64,000 nucleotides of DNA from Lasiodiplodia sp. COLG20 (lineage: Eukaryota > Ascomycota > Dothideomycetes > Botryosphaeriales > Botryosphaeriaceae): assembly GCA_009801085.1 (NCBI GenBank), contig VNWV01000007.1, positions 2,542,001-2,606,000 on the forward strand, read 5' to 3'. How positions within the stretch are numbered: position 1 is the first letter of the stretch; each line of letters starts with the position of its first letter. The notes beneath the pieces are model-generated. The model did no database searches. It was not told the origin of the DNA and saw only the letters and a program-made list of their open reading frames with translations. The translations under genes were made by a program, and so were the position numbers. Below, in pieces: positions 21,944-34,616 of the stretch.

Positions 21944-22330
21944 CTTTCTTCGTCCATGATCCAGCTTTGACCGGGATCGATCTGTACTTCCTCAGGAAGT
22001 GGGAAGAAGATGTCGATCTCGGGGTGGTCCTGAACAAGGTTTGCCAACGGCCTAGTAGCGACGATAGCCATAGTGCACTGAGACCGGAAGTTATCGTCCT
22101 CTGGAGTCAAGGCGATGAGTGACCCAGTAAGTAGCCGCTTAGACTGTTCCCAATTGATTCGCTTTCCCGTTCGAGCAAGAGAGAACTGAAGCCGAGCAGC
22201 GAGGCCACGGTTGCAGAAGGTAAATCCGACGATGTGGACGTTGTGGCAGACGCCAACGGTCCTAGCGACGCTGCTTTTTGATCCCTCGATGTCGGCCAAA
22301 TACCGTACCCCTCCTCCTTCGCCCAAGACT
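21944..22330 (-). pseudogene. NFX1-type (ZNFX1/Hrr1-like) helicase fragment
   Basis: The minus-strand frame contains VHIVGFTFCNRGLAARLQFSL, then GKRINWEQSKRLLTGSLIALTPEDDNF, then ATRPLANL and PEIDIFFPLPEEVQIDPG. This arrangement is typical of the conserved block ahead of the helicase core in fungal NFX1-type superfamily-1 helicases linked to RNAi-dependent heterochromatin. The frame stops after MDEERG and no helicase motifs follow. Upstream the frame is broken from the neighbouring BRCT-like piece. The identification comes from pattern memory and should be treated as probable. Confidence 0.5.
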
Positions 22331-22349
22331 TGGTGCGAATACGACCGAG

Positions 22350-22582
22350 GGCTTGATCTTGTAGGCCTTTTCTGTGTTGCCCTTGGCGACGTGCGTCGCA
22401 CGCCCAGATACTGGCGCCCCGACTTCGGCGCCTTGTTTCCTCAGCGATGCCGCGAGAGTGGCTTGCTTCTCGAAGATGTTCAGGGTCCCGATAATTGCCA
22501 CTACCTGGCCCTCCAGGTCCTTGGCACCCAGGACCGTCTCCCTCAGGATGTCTTTGATCTCACTCTCGGTGTTGGCGGGCAA
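22350..22582 (-). pseudogene. BRCT-like domain fragment
   Basis: The frame reads LEGQVVAIIGTLNIFEKQATL, then LRKQGAEVGAPVSGRATHVA and KGNTEKAYKIK. It matches the BRCT layout: a first strand with I-x-G, a helix, G-A-x-V, then T-H-V-A. It is similar to BRCT domains of fungal PARP-like proteins. It opens with a non-ATG codon and is followed within a few residues by a basic low-complexity run and a stop. It sits immediately beside the helicase fragment in another frame, so it is a remnant rather than a gene. Confidence 0.4.
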
Positions 22583-25500
22583 CTTGTCCTCTTAAGTCTT
22601 CACCCGAAGGATCGTCCTTAGGAGCTTTGCATCTAGCAAGAGGGCACGATGCGTCTCTGGTCGTTGCATCTTAGGTCGTCATGGTCACCCGATTGTCCCG
22701 AGTCTGGCGGTGGGATGAGAGAAGTAGTTCTTGTACGTCGGTTCCTTCCGCGCCATGGTGGCGATAAAAATGGGTTAAGCAACGGCCGGTATGAGTGCCG
22801 ACGAGGCTCTACTCTTTGCAGAAGAGCCGAAGGCGCAGGGAAAGCAATGAGTCGGAACTCCATAGCTCAGACGGAAGCAGGACACTACAAAAGCCGCTGT
22901 CAGCCATCCTGCCTCCTCTGTGACGAATACAAGTTCTTTGGCTGTTCAAGCCTGACTTTGGGAACTTACCAAACACATGGGACCCGTTGAGGGCACCCTT
23001 GGTATCTTCGACGGCGGAGTGAAGTATAACCTCGAAAGGTGTTCGGTAAAGCTGTCCGGTGCGCAATCCTTGCAAGCGACGGCAATAGGTAACGGCAGTT
23101 GGTCGAGACTCTGCCAGTTTCGCACCCCAAATCACACCAAAACTCTGGAAGAGTAGGTGTGGGGCCTGAGCAGCTACGGAAGCTTGATGGAGGCTAGAAG
23201 TTGATGCTGCGTCAGTTACCGCAACGGTTTATGATGGGGGAGGTCTTGCTAACCTTTACGGATGGTGTGTCCTCGGTCACTGGAGTTGCTGGGGCCGACT
23301 GAGCCTGCCTCCAGCAGAAGGCCGAATGGGCGCACCGGTCATGAGAAGAGTGGCCCTGAGGTTGCAGCCCAAGGCCGATAGCCTCTCGCTCTCTGGATCT
23401 TGGTCTCTAGATCCTCACCGCTGCTGGTTGTGATCTGTTCGGGCATCCTCTGAAAGTGTTAAGAGGACATGGTTGCTTGTCTCACTTTGAGCAAGCTCAA
23501 ACTTGCAGAATCCGTAGAATCTGCGATCATGAGGAGCCCCGAAAGGAGTAAGATGCCGTTGTTTTGGGAAGTGAGGTTGAGGATACGGAACGGTCGTAGC
23601 GGCGGAGCTGGACCGTGAAGGCGTGCTCATGCGCTGAGCTGAAGGACTGGCAAGTGAAGCGAGCCGAAGCATAAGCAGAGGATACAGCTTGAGAAAAGGA
23701 AGCGACGTAGGGTCCGACAGTAGCAAATGGGTTAGCGGAAGCAGACGAAGTCGTTTGGGTGCCAGGACTGAGTGATCGAAAGATGAGAAGGGAAGTCCTT
23801 GCAACCAGACTCGTCCGCAGTTGCTCAGCCGGTCTCCTGACCGGCATACTCTTCTGCGGCCAGGCCAGCATCAGTTCGGGCGGTCGGATAAAGGCCTCGG
23901 GAATGTAGCTCCTCTCGGGGAGTCTTGTAGCTTGGGGTGGAATGCGGCCAGCCTGGACTAAGGAACATGTTTCGGCAAGGATGCTGGCGTAATGGTTGTA
24001 AGCGGCCCGAGTTGGTTCGCTCCGTCATCGCGTAGACTGGGTTTGAGTGTGGCTGTCGGTTGTGAGTCTCGCGCGCAGGGAGAGGACGCGAATGGTGGGA
24101 GAGAAGGAGCGACATAATAGCTGATACTAGATTGGAAGGCGAGGAAACTCCAGGCGCGGTGTCGCGGTGTGATGAGGGTGAAAGCTGCGGTCTTGCCAAT
24201 GCTGGACGGCGATGGGCGATAACACTGCCATGATGGCCCACAGAAGAGGCTCTGAGATGGCCCGTTGAAGTCAATGTCATTACGCGTCCTGATGAAGACG
24301 ATGAGGAGCGTAGAGGTGGATGCGGCGGCGCGGGCAACAGCGGTGTTAGTTGTGAACCACCGTGCGTTCGGTTGCCCCAGACTCGGGTAACACTCACCCC
24401 GGTTGCCAGCTAGGAATGAGTGGTGCTCTTCGTCAGAGCAGATGACAGCGCACACGGAGCTTTGCGCCTGCTTATTCCACATCACTTTCCACTTCTGCGT
24501 CATCGTTCGTCCCAATGAAGATCAGGGCGCACTTGAGAGCCTTGAGAGGATCCTCACCTGGACCTGCGGGCTATTGTAGTCGGAAGTATGCGCAACAGCA
24601 TCGAGCCAGGCAAGAACTGTGCAACAGGTTATGGGGAGGATGATCTGACCAAAGGTTGACTCGTCGGAGAACAGTGTCGCAGCAATTGTCGGTCGGGAGG
24701 ATGTCAAACATGAGACGGAGGGTGGAGACGCAATCACGCTGATGCGGAGCAGGGGCAAGAGCCTGCGCGTGTGGTGTTGTCAACGGCCCTCCTGCATGGT
24801 ACAGCCAGGATGTCGCTGTTGGTTGTCTCTTCGTACACCGCACCGGGAGCCCTGGATCTGGCTTATGCCGTCGGGTGTGGTTGGGTGGCGTACACTGAGG
24901 CAAATAGATGGATCGGGAGGCAGTGCCGAGCAAGGATCGAGCGCACGAAGATCGAGGCAAAAGCAGGCCTGTGTAGCGCACTCGGTTAGCCTTTGTTCTT
25001 CCGGTTTTTCCCGTCTTGGTAAGCGCTTGGCGTAGGGTCAAAGGAAGCACGTTGAGGCACCGAAACCCACGTCGCTCGCACAGAAGGAGCCTTCCACCTT
25101 ACCCCTGCAGAGGGGAACGATGGTGGAGTGCAGCTTTGCAGAGACTGGTAGCTCCTGCGGCGCGCAGATGGAGCGTGTAGGAGAGGGATCTGAGCGCAGG
25201 GAACGGAGGCGCTCGAAGGCCGCGACGAGGACTTCGCCATGAGGCAGCTACGCAGGCCAGAATGTGCTGTGGTCGAAGGGGTAGGTGTGTTCTTGAAAGT
25301 CTGACGTACCTGAAGGGAGGCCACACCGTAGTGTCCTTGAGACGAGGTTCTTTTCGACGTGGAAGTGCATGCGGAGAGGCCCAGGCAAAGACCTTTGCAG
25401 TGAGCGAGGCTAAGAGCTTCGAAAATAGTAATGAGAGAACTATTCTAGCTGCTAGGTATAGATTGAGCGTGCGGTGTTGCAAGAGGCCAGCCAAAGTGTG

Positions 25501-27879
25501 GAGAGTCGGGGAGGTCAGAGGCTGCGTCGCGAGGACGACAAAGGCAAGAGCGCCGCCGCGTCACCACAACGTCCGCCACCCGCGTCGACTTCCATGCCAA
25601 GCTCCGAGCAGTATTCCGCAGAGTGAATGCTTTCTAACAGCCCATCCACCGCTGAGACCTCGCCCGGTGGAGGCGATGCAGCCGCGACATGTCCTCGGAT
25701 TCGGCATTTTTCGCTCGCCTTACGTCTTGTGCGCAGCCTCATCGTGTGGAGAAGCAATCAGCGCCTTTCCAACAATCGGGGCTCTGTCTGGACCCTGAAA
25801 GGGAGTTACGGGACTTGCGATACAGCTGTTCTCTGAGATCGGCGGTGCCAGGCGTCGCTGCGGCCCCTACCATCCTACTCATCGCCATCGAAGTACCACT
25901 TTCCGCTCGGAGACAGCCTGCACGCGCATAGGCCGGAGGATCGAACCCAGCGACAATGGCAACGACAGACGCCTGGCTTCTTGGAAGCCTCGCTCCGCTG
26001 CTCCAAACCTTTTCGCTGGGCTGACTCGTTCTCACACAGCAGTTGCAGAACCCACACCTTCTCCCAAGCCGATCGCCTCTGCATCTGCAGCTCCTTCAGG
26101 GACATCCGAAGTGGCGACGGCCGATGCGCATGCCGCACCGCTGCCAACAGACCCTCGCATTCCTTGCTACACGGCTTAACAACAACGAAGCTAGCTGCTC
26201 ATTGCGTCGTCGAGTCTAGTGCGGGCGAAAGCCAAAAGCTTTAGGCTCGAGAGCCGGTTCGGGGCTATGGGCCAGCTTCAAGGGTGTCCGTCGCTCATCC
26301 CTGCGCCTGCGTTATGATGCACAAGGCTGCCTTTGTTCATTTGGGTCTCTGATTAGCCGCATTCGTCCCTGACAATTCAGCGCACAGCATTATGGCAGAT
26401 CGGTCTGCTACTTAGACCTCGTCTTGCGGAGCCCGCGGACATGTGTGGCAAAGTAGGTCCCTATCCAAATTCATCCTCCGCACGAATGGTAGCACTTCAC
26501 TCACCACCCGTACTGCCCAAGGTTCCAGATCCGCTCCAGAAGTTCAGTAATCCCGAAACGCTACCTCGCAAATAGACCAGGGATTAGACTGGCCCCACGA
26601 CGACTCCTGCATCCTTGGGCCTGTGAGCATGCTACAACGTACACGAGGGGTTGAAGGAGCTGGTATACAGATAAAAGGCTTGTGACGTTCGCTGGGGAGA
26701 CGAATACCAAGCTCTGGTTATCACATCTACATGAACAATGCAAGTCCTCCCTGAGGGTCGGGCATCTGAGACGTTGTAGGCCCACGGACTCCCCTACTCC
26801 GTGGTAGTACAGAATCTGGACATGCAATCTATGGTGGGCTACTCTACGAGGTGTCGTTAGCAGCGCGGGTTCTTCAAAGTGGAACGAAGCTGTCAGCCGA
26901 TCCGCTGTGCCGATCGCAGGCTCTCCGAGTGGTGCCATATTTGGATACAGTGAAGAAGAGACGTCAATCAGATGCTGGTTCACATGGAGTAGCCCTGGAC
27001 GGATCCCTTTCGAGTGAGTCTACCCCTGACAGAAACCGTCGCGTACAGGGCGTACCAGCCAATCGTCGCTTCATGTCAGTGAATTTTGATGGAAATGGTA
27101 CTTCCTTCCCGAGCCAGTATGCAAGTTCGAGGTATGCTATCGAAGCAAAGGGCCTAATGATAAGTCGTGACAGATTTCCGGTTGCAACATAGGCAAGTAA
27201 TCAGGAGTCGGACAGCAGTCATTCAGGCATGCGAGAGATGCGTCCTTGCTGAAGGAAGAATGGCTTGAGCTGTGACTTTTTCTAGAACTCATTACTGTAG
27301 TAGATCAGTGATAATAGGCAACCCCTTCCTATGACACCGGTTAATCGATTTGTGATCGGCCTCGCACTTTCATACCTCGTGCGAATCGGAAACCATGCTC
27401 GGCCGACCGTGGTAAGGCACTAGTAAGCCGAGGTGCTCACCTAACGGCTACCGGCTATATCGGTTAATAGGAGTTAGCCGCGTTACGAACTAGGCGTCCA
27501 AGAACAGCATACTCTCGAAGATCAGCTCTACAGAATCATACTGCCCACATAGGAAAAAGCTCAAAAGAAATTAAACTTTCGCATGAAAATAGGTCACAAT
27601 GTTTCAGTCAGAGGGATTTTGATGCAACGCACGATGCAATGGAGAAGACTGTGTGGTATAGGCCGCGGCAGAAGCTCAACGCGGTTCCGCGATTCAGAGG
27701 GCGCGTTCACAAATTATTTGCACAATGATATCCGAAATATTCGATTAGTGATCCAAAGTAATGGTGAAAGCATTCCATATTAAATACTACATTTACAGTG
27801 TATCTATGGCCAGCCAGGCACCTATCTCTCATGTAACCAAGTAGCCAACTGTTTACTACACTCCCAGCCATAGCATCCT
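22583..27879. other. Gene-poor stretch with only short broken frames
   Basis: Over 5 kb have no convincing gene. One minus-strand piece near 22985-23135 (IWGAKLAESRPTAVTYCRRL…TPFEVILHSAVEDTKGALNGSHV) looks protein-like and may belong to the helicase remnant. Segments at 23400-25050 (minus) and 25260-26250 (both strands) carry medium frames of biased composition without domains. From about 27200 to 27880 the sequence is AT-richer. No terminal repeats, reverse transcriptase or transposase motif is visible. Confidence 0.5.
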
Positions 27880-29662
27880 CTAGCGCGAGAACTCTGGAGC
27901 AGTCTGGATGAAATACTCTAGGGCGTCTGACCTAAACGTGTCAGGTTCCACGTAGCTACCAGTAGTTGCATTGAAAACCATATTGGTGGGTGCCTGCAAC
28001 GAGTATGCAGGCCAGGGTTCGGCGAATCCAGCTACGGCATACCGTCAGTAAAGGTCCCGGATGGAGGGTCAATTGTCCGAACATACCTTTTCCATTATTA
28101 GGAGAATGAGTTGTTACGAAGCTTACCCATGCAGAACTCATTGTCTCCGCGAGATCAAGGAGCTGTTGCCGGATTTTCGCGTCTTGCGCTGCGAATGGTT
28201 TGTACTGGTACCCGACTCCTTCTATATTCCGGAAGACGAATGCAATCTCTTGGATATGAGCAGCTCCTAGCGTGGAGGGATCAATTCCTGACGGAACCGT
28301 GTCGAAGCGGAAGCTGTAGGCCTGCACGCCATATTTTGCCCACATTTGAGCTGCAAAACGACGGCCAGCAACGAATAAGCCGTCACCAAGGACGAGTGAG
28401 GTCTTTCCGTAGAGGGATCCATAGGGAAAGCCGGGGTTCGGAAGAACGGGTCCTAATGACTCTTCGTCTTGGTCGACGATATCCTGATAGAGCTTATCGA
28501 ACCGTTGTAGCGTGGCATTTGACAGAGCGTTTCCGTTGTTGAGTGCCTCAACTGCTTCATAGAACCCTTCGGTCGAATTGACACCGATGTTCGATAGTAG
28601 GGCCACCATCACTGAACCATCATTTGTATTGGCCCCAATCAGCAGAGGAACCTTGACAAAATGGCCGTCTCGAAGGAGTTTGGAGTTCAGATCGGGGATA
28701 AGGGTGCCGTCCAATGTTGGGTACCATAGTCGTCCGCCGAAAATCTCATCGAGCGCTTCATTGGGAGCAGCTCTAAGACAAGCTAAGGTGTCATTCGCGG
28801 TTGAACACCCCGTCACGCTCAGCACCGAATTGTAATATTCTTCCCGAGAAGTGGATGATTCGTAACTCTGGTATCCGAATGGTCCGCCGCTTTCTGCAAT
28901 CGCAGCGCTGAAGAGGCCGTCGTCCCGGCCTCCGTACGCAATAAGGTGGAACCCCACCGATGCAGCTCCTGCAGACTCTCCTTGGATGGTGACTCGAGTG
29001 GGATCTCCGCCGAAGTGTCCAATATTTTCTTGAATCCATGCCAACGCCAGCCTCTGGTCATGAAGCCCAGCGTTTGCGTTGCCAGACTCCTCTATTTCTG
29101 ACCCTGCAAGAAAGCCCCATCCCGAAAGCCGATAGTTGAAGCTGACCATTATCATTGGGGAGTGATTCTCGATGGACGTGTCAACGAGAAAGGACATGTT
29201 GTATCGTTGGTCTCCACTTCCGCCCTCGCCAAAGCCTCCGCCGTATATCCAGACCAGAACGGGAAGGGAAGCGTTGGGTGTGATTCCTGCTGGACGAACA
29301 ACGTTGATTGTGAGGCAGTCTTCGCTCATCGGATAAGTGACTAAGGGTTGGTCGAAACTTTGCATGTTCAGTGTGTGGCCGTGACAAAAAGGTCCGTACT
29401 CTGCTGCATCTCTGACGCCATCCCACTTGGTATCCAGGGGCACAGGCTTTCGAAAGCGGAGATTTCCCGTCGGAGGTTGAGCATATGGAATGCCGAGGAA
29501 GAAGTCTTGATGGTATTTTTCGTTGTAAACACCAGCGACGGTACCATTTTTGATGGAAACTTCAGGCGATCCAAGAGAAGATTCGGGCGAGGAAGAGGCT
29601 GGGCGACAAAAAGACTTGCCCGCACCGATCGCAAGAAAGAAGAGATACTTGTGTAAAAGCAT
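27880..29662 (-). CDS. Secreted type-B carboxylesterase/lipase (575 aa)
   Basis: Exons 29662-28087 and 28031-27880 join over a 55-nt intron (GTATGT, TACTGACGG, CCGTAG). The splice supplies the expected C-terminus AGFAEPWPAYS…FIQTAPEFSR; the unspliced frame runs into unrelated sequence. The N-terminus MLLHKYLFFLAIGAG is a signal peptide. The fold is clear: FLGIPYAQPP, EDCLTINVVRP, oxyanion GGG at 141-143, nucleophile GESAG (Ser230), acid in NTNDGS (Asp348, where most relatives have Glu), and His469 in GAAHIQEIAF. It has several N-x-S/T sites. It should hydrolyse ester bonds outside the cell; the substrate is unknown. It is the only intact gene in a 15-kb poor region. Confidence 0.92.
28032..28086 (-). 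other. 55-nt intron of the carboxylesterase gene
   Basis: Donor GTATGT, branch TACTGAC, acceptor CGTAG, phase 1. Splicing replaces an aberrant 36-residue tail with the conserved P-W-P-A-Y-S type C-terminal segment of this family. Confidence 0.9.
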
Positions 29663-32600
29663 CTTAAAGAATTGACGGGCTGAACCTTATCGTGATCAAG
29701 GTTATTCGCATCTGGCTTGTGAGCATTTATATTGATGAGTCGAACGTACGTCATTTCGCTCTTTACATTCCCCGAGTTCCCCGGATTTCTCATCCGAATG
29801 GCTCCTGCATCTTTCTAAATGACCTAGATCGGATATCACGCGGCGAACGGACATTTTTCCCAGGTGAGATTGTCTTGGTATCTCGTATATGTGGTGCCCA
29901 GGACTGATGGAACGAGTCAGGTCATCGGGTACCGGATGGTGGCGGGAAATTCGTGCAAAACGACAATCAAAGTCGGCCGAAGACAGTTGCCGAGCGAGCG
30001 AAAATCAGTAATCCATTTGTTCGCATTTGGATTAGGGCAATATTGGTCATACTCAAGGAAATTTATAAGGTGAGAAGTCAGAAGAGGGTCAAGTAATACT
30101 CAATTCGAATACTGGGGTGTATTGGAACGGTGGTGAGATCGGCACATGCCGCTTACTGAGAGCACGTCTCACGCATGGTGCGTCCACGTGCATGCTAAGC
30201 ATTCCCACGTAAGCATATTCCAGCAAACAAAATTGCCCTGTTTGGTGAACGTTCCGCTGCGGGTGCAGAGCCTCACACCCTCTCATAGGCTCTTTTGTTC
30301 CATTGTCCGCGTCATTTTTCATGCGGGGTAAATTCCAATACCGCCCGTGGCGCCCGAGGAAGGTATCTTAACGGCATCTAAACGCGGACCCTGCCTCAGG
30401 CAATTTTCGATTTTGGTGGTGAACGTGATGCAGTATACCCTGGGGTCATCGGTCGGTTGATGGGTTCCACATTCTTATTCAAGTAGTCATGACTTCCTCA
30501 TAAAGACATGTTTGCGCCACCACAAAATGGATCGGGAAGCTCATGGTGATAATGATGGTGGTGGCTTTTCCTGGTGTTTGGAGGGGGTCACGATGGGTAT
30601 TGGGTCCACCCTCGAAAACAATAGTTTTCCTAGTCGCCTTGAAGACTGGCACAGTGTATGTTCGGCCCTGGGACAGTACAACGTGACGATTCGTCGCGAC
30701 GCCCCCAGCCAAACTGGTGTTCAGAGTGCGAGTGCTCTTATTAAGTTTTGTCACGATCGTGTGGCATTCTTCTCTCTGGACTTGGATGGACTTTCTCCTT
30801 GGACTATGGTCGAACTGTCCTGAAATTATTCGCCGCTGCCGTCTGATGTCGACGTAGATTATGAAGAATAGATGTGCTTCATGCGGACTAGTGGCAGAGA
30901 GTCTTGAGCATTGTCGAGGGGATTTGGTTAAGGGATCCATCCTATGTATGCATTCGTTAGTTAGGTGTCTAGAGGTCTCGACAGTGTCGCCCATAATTTG
31001 TGAGCCAGGCGCATGCCAGAGTGAACGGAACACTGCACCATTGAGGTTGTACACGATTAGCAGGGGTGGGGAGCGGATGCCCGCATGAGGATGCCGAAAA
31101 GAGTGCTGCGGTGCTGAAGAAAGTCAAAACGGCGAGGGTGTTGTTGAAACATTTATCCTGGGCCACTCCCATTTCTCAGCGAAATATGACATAGGTAGCA
31201 AAGTACCCTGCTCCGCCTAGATATTGGGGATATCATCCGTGGCTTTTGTAGAGCTTGAGGCCGATGTAGAGGTCGAGGTGGCAGCTGAGGCCAAGGTGCG
31301 TGTTGTGCGACAAGGAGAAGCGAGTTTCTGTGGGCGTTGGCATCTTGAATCAAAGAAGTTGCTTATCTGATGGTAATAGCTGCGTCTGAAAGCGAGGGAG
31401 GTAGATGAAGGTCGGGTGTAAAGATTGACACATGCCGCAATAAGCTGAGTGAGTATGCAGCCATATGGAAGCCGCCAGTTTGTGGGAGGCAGAACAGCCG
31501 GTCGATCTGTATTCGGTCGTGTTGTACGTGCAGGATGTGGATCGCTGCTGCGACAGTCACTACGTCCGCACTTAGCTAGCAATTAGCATGACGGCTCAAG
31601 GCAGATGAAGAATGACAGAGAGATGAGGTAGCCCTACCTTGGGTTGGAAGTTGTCGTGCGGAATGCTAAATTCTCTGGCTAACCTGCCTGACGAAGGTGA
31701 TAGCACACAGGTTCACCTTGGCGCTGTATGCCCTGTCTCTATCTCAGATTCTAGGGCTCGGTGCTTTCTGTGGACCGTATTCTCCGGATTGCATGATTCC
31801 CACACTTGCTTGTCGTGACGGTCCCGGCCACGGTCATCGCGCAGGGCCGTGGCCAGCGTGACGTTTGGTGTGCAGCTGCAGTCACTAGCGGTGGGATTTG
31901 GGGCTTGCTGGTGGCGTAGAAGAGGGGAGCGACATTGGTGAGGTCGGTGACGGACAGTTGGAGCAGGAATGCCCTGGAGGACGCGGTCAGTGCAATTATT
32001 GGCCGCGGCGGCGCAGCGGTGCTCTCCCGCCTTGTTGGCGCAGCCGAATTCTCAAGCGGGAGCGCAGGACGAGGCGGCAGGCGATGCAGGTCACCCGCTC
32101 GAAGAAAAGCGCACGGGACCTCAGAGCTGTCGACAGGGTCAGCGTAGCAATGGCGGAACGGCTGTTCCTGGCGGGCACAGTGAGTGATGGAGTCAAGTAA
32201 GGTAGCTTGAGCCGCAAGCCATGGTGACCGCCGCCCAGGATAGCCACTGTCTGGCACGCCGTTTTCCCTGATCCGCGTGGCGGGCTGCTCAAGTGTGAAG
32301 CGCAGACCGAAAAGGAGGACAAAGAACGTTGCGTGCTGGAAAGAAAACCGCATGGGCCACACGAGCTACCACGCGTCGCGATGGCGGACCAGCCACCGCT
32401 CAAAAATGCGGATAGTGGTCGAGATAGGCGGAAGGGCCTGGCATGGGTGCCAACAGCGACCCGCGGCTGCTGGCGCCTTGCGGCGATGAAGCGCCGCCTT
32501 CAGGCGCGTCGGCGAACCGCTACACCAATCTGTAGGCGTAGAATCACAACGCGCAAGCCATCATGACGTCCGGCTGGAGGCTACCTCGCCGACATGTCTG

Positions 32601-33594
32601 AGCCTCTCGTGCTACGCAAGAGCATGAAGCCCCCGTCACCGCTGCAACACCGCGCTGGATTCAACCCAGCGAGCGGTCGAAGCACATAGCAAGACGGCGC
32701 CAGACGAGCGCGAACGACGTGAAAAATTTTCATGTCCGCTGCGCTGGGCCAGGACAACGTGCAGTGACAGCCAGCGTCGCAGCGTGCCAATGGCCCTGCT
32801 CAACGATCATCAGCGCCTTCAGATAATTTTCACTTCTCTTCCTTGATCACCGGCTCAAGGCCAGTGGAACAACGAAAAGAATGAAGGTCGTGTCAGCCTC
32901 AGATAGTGCAATAGAGGCGACACTGTGGTCAGTGACGTTAGGCGGTGCCCAGAGGCCACTAGACCAGGTTCCAAAAACTGGTTTAATCAAAGAAAGCCCC
33001 CGTAGGGACGTTTCAGAGATTAAACTGAAAAGAACAACACTGCACTTAATTAAAGCCCGAAGGCAAAGAGAGCTGAAGAAGAAAAGAGGAGCCTTGGGCG
33101 AGGCATCCTGGGGTATTTATAGGCGCGCCAAGCCCGGCGATGGCGCCGGTAGCTGTCCTGGTTGCGCGGGCGATGGGGGTGCGCCGCATTGGGGAGCAGG
33201 AAGAAGGAAATGGAAGGCGCGTCCGGCTCTTAGGGCTTAGGCTGCGGCCGCGCTAGATATTCGTAGAAGGACTGGGTCGAACAAGATCACGGCTAGGAAG
33301 GGCGAAAAAAGATCTTGGACGCGCTGGAAAAAAATAGGAACTGCAGCAGGGGCTCAAGGCCATGTTATACTAAGGACACAAGCCAAGCAAGCCGACCCAT
33401 CCATTACGCGCTGCCCGAGGGAGGGGTGAAGATTTTTTTGCTATGGAAAGAGAAGTAGACTGGCGCCAATCGCGCCGCAGAGCCACACCAGATTCTCCAG
33501 CCCTTGAAGAGGGCACTCTCCGCATCCACGCTCTACCAGAAATCGTGAACTTGAGCGGCGCGGAGGCAAAGCTTGAGAGTTGGGGACGAGGCCC
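29663..33594. other. Gene-poor stretch, nothing certain
   Basis: Upstream of the carboxylesterase and downstream of the zinc-binding protein gene. The longest frames, on the minus strand at 30479-31054 and 31751-32362, have no domain, and the second is a Pro/Arg/Ser composition artefact. The composition shifts from balanced (29.7-31.7 kb) to GC-rich (31.8-33.4 kb) with many overlapping shadows. No repeats or RNA genes are recognised. Confidence 0.45.
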
Positions 33595-34616
33595 CTACGC
33601 GGCAACCTCCAACGCCACGCCAGCACCGCCCATGCCACCGGCATCACCACCATCCTCGTCTCCCTCCTCATCATCAGGCTCGTCATCACCCAAGCCCATG
33701 AACTCAAAGTCGATGAGTTCATCCTCTTCCGTCTCGACATGGAGGCAGAACATGCACAGCAGGTGGCCACATTGGCACCTGGCGCCGCCCCTCCCCTCGA
33801 CCTCCTTGCCCTTGATACTCTGCTTCTGCCTGCCCGCCTTTCCGCAGCGACAGCAGCGATACGTGACCGCGTCTCCCTTGCTCAGCTTCAGCAGCTGGTG
33901 CTCGACGTGCTTGACAGGGATCGTGTGGGTTTTGTCGTTTGGCTGGCCCATGACCTCGGTCATGCGCTTGTAGACGGGGTCGTTGGCCAGGGCCGCCGCC
34001 CTGACCTGATTGCGCGCCTCGTTCTTCAACTTCTGGCGCGATCCGGACTCCTTGCGCTTGATGGCCCGCTTGCTGACGGCTTGGCGTCTCTTGCGCATGA
34101 CTGGGATCGAGCGCTTGCGGATCTCCGTGAGGCTGCGGGCGGGCTCGTCGGGGTTCTGGCGCATGATTTCCGTAAGACGGCCCCACGTATGCCAGGGGTT
34201 CTTGTTGCCATAGCTAGCCAGAGGGCGCGCGGTGGATGCTTGTGTAGCGGGCGCAGTGGAGCTTGTGGCCAGACGTGTGGCCGTGTTGCTGGCGCTGGCG
34301 GTGGTGGTGGGGGTGGTGGTGGAGTCGCTGGCATGGCTATTCGTAGGGGCGTTGGTGCCCGGGGGAGCCGGAGGCGAGAAGATGCCCGGAAAGCTCGCCT
34401 GGGTGGGAGCGGCCGGCGGGGTGTTCTGGAGGGTGGCAGTTCTGCCGGACCGGAAGGTCAACTCCATCGTGCGGCCGGCGTTGAGGTTGGTGTTGGATCT
34501 GGAAGGCGATATCAGTGTAATATAGAGAATTTCGAATTAAGATCTCCAACATACTGGTTGCCGGGGGCTCCCTCATCGTCGATCATGCGGGTGTCTTCCA
34601 TATTTTGGCTGGCCAT
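33595..34616 (-). CDS. Uncharacterised protein with a Cys/His zinc-binding C-terminus (321 aa)
   Basis: Exons 34616-34555 and 34498-33595 join over a 56-nt intron (GTATGT, CACTGAT, TTCCAG). The first exon begins MASQNMEDTRMIDDEG and has an ATG; the downstream frame alone would start late at Met32. Residues 45-130 are Ser/Thr/Ala-rich; about 130-190 are very basic. A zinc-binding cluster follows: CCRCGK near 236-241, then RCQCGHLLCMFC near 261-272, i.e. C-x2-C … C-x-C-x-H-x2-C-x2-C with about 22 residues between. The last 40 residues are acidic and Gly-rich. This could be a small ribbon or RING-like binding module, perhaps nuclear given the basic stretch. I cannot name the family. Confidence 0.75.
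34499..34554 (-). other. 56-nt intron of the zinc-binding protein gene
   Basis: Donor GTATGT, branch ACACTGAT, acceptor TTCCAG. It splits a Gln codon (CA/A). The short first exon supplies the ATG and 20 residues. Confidence 0.85.

Noticed and set aside
25262..25798. 178-codon plus-strand frame
   Set aside because: Arg/Cys/Ser-rich, no domain, and several alternative frames of similar length overlap it.
30479..31054. 191-codon minus-strand frame
   Set aside because: It looks mildly protein-like, but I see no domain, splice continuation or start context; too weak to list as a gene.
31751..32362. 203-codon minus-strand frame
   Set aside because: Its Pro/Ala/Arg/Thr composition, absence of any domain and overlapping frames on both strands suggest composition effects only.
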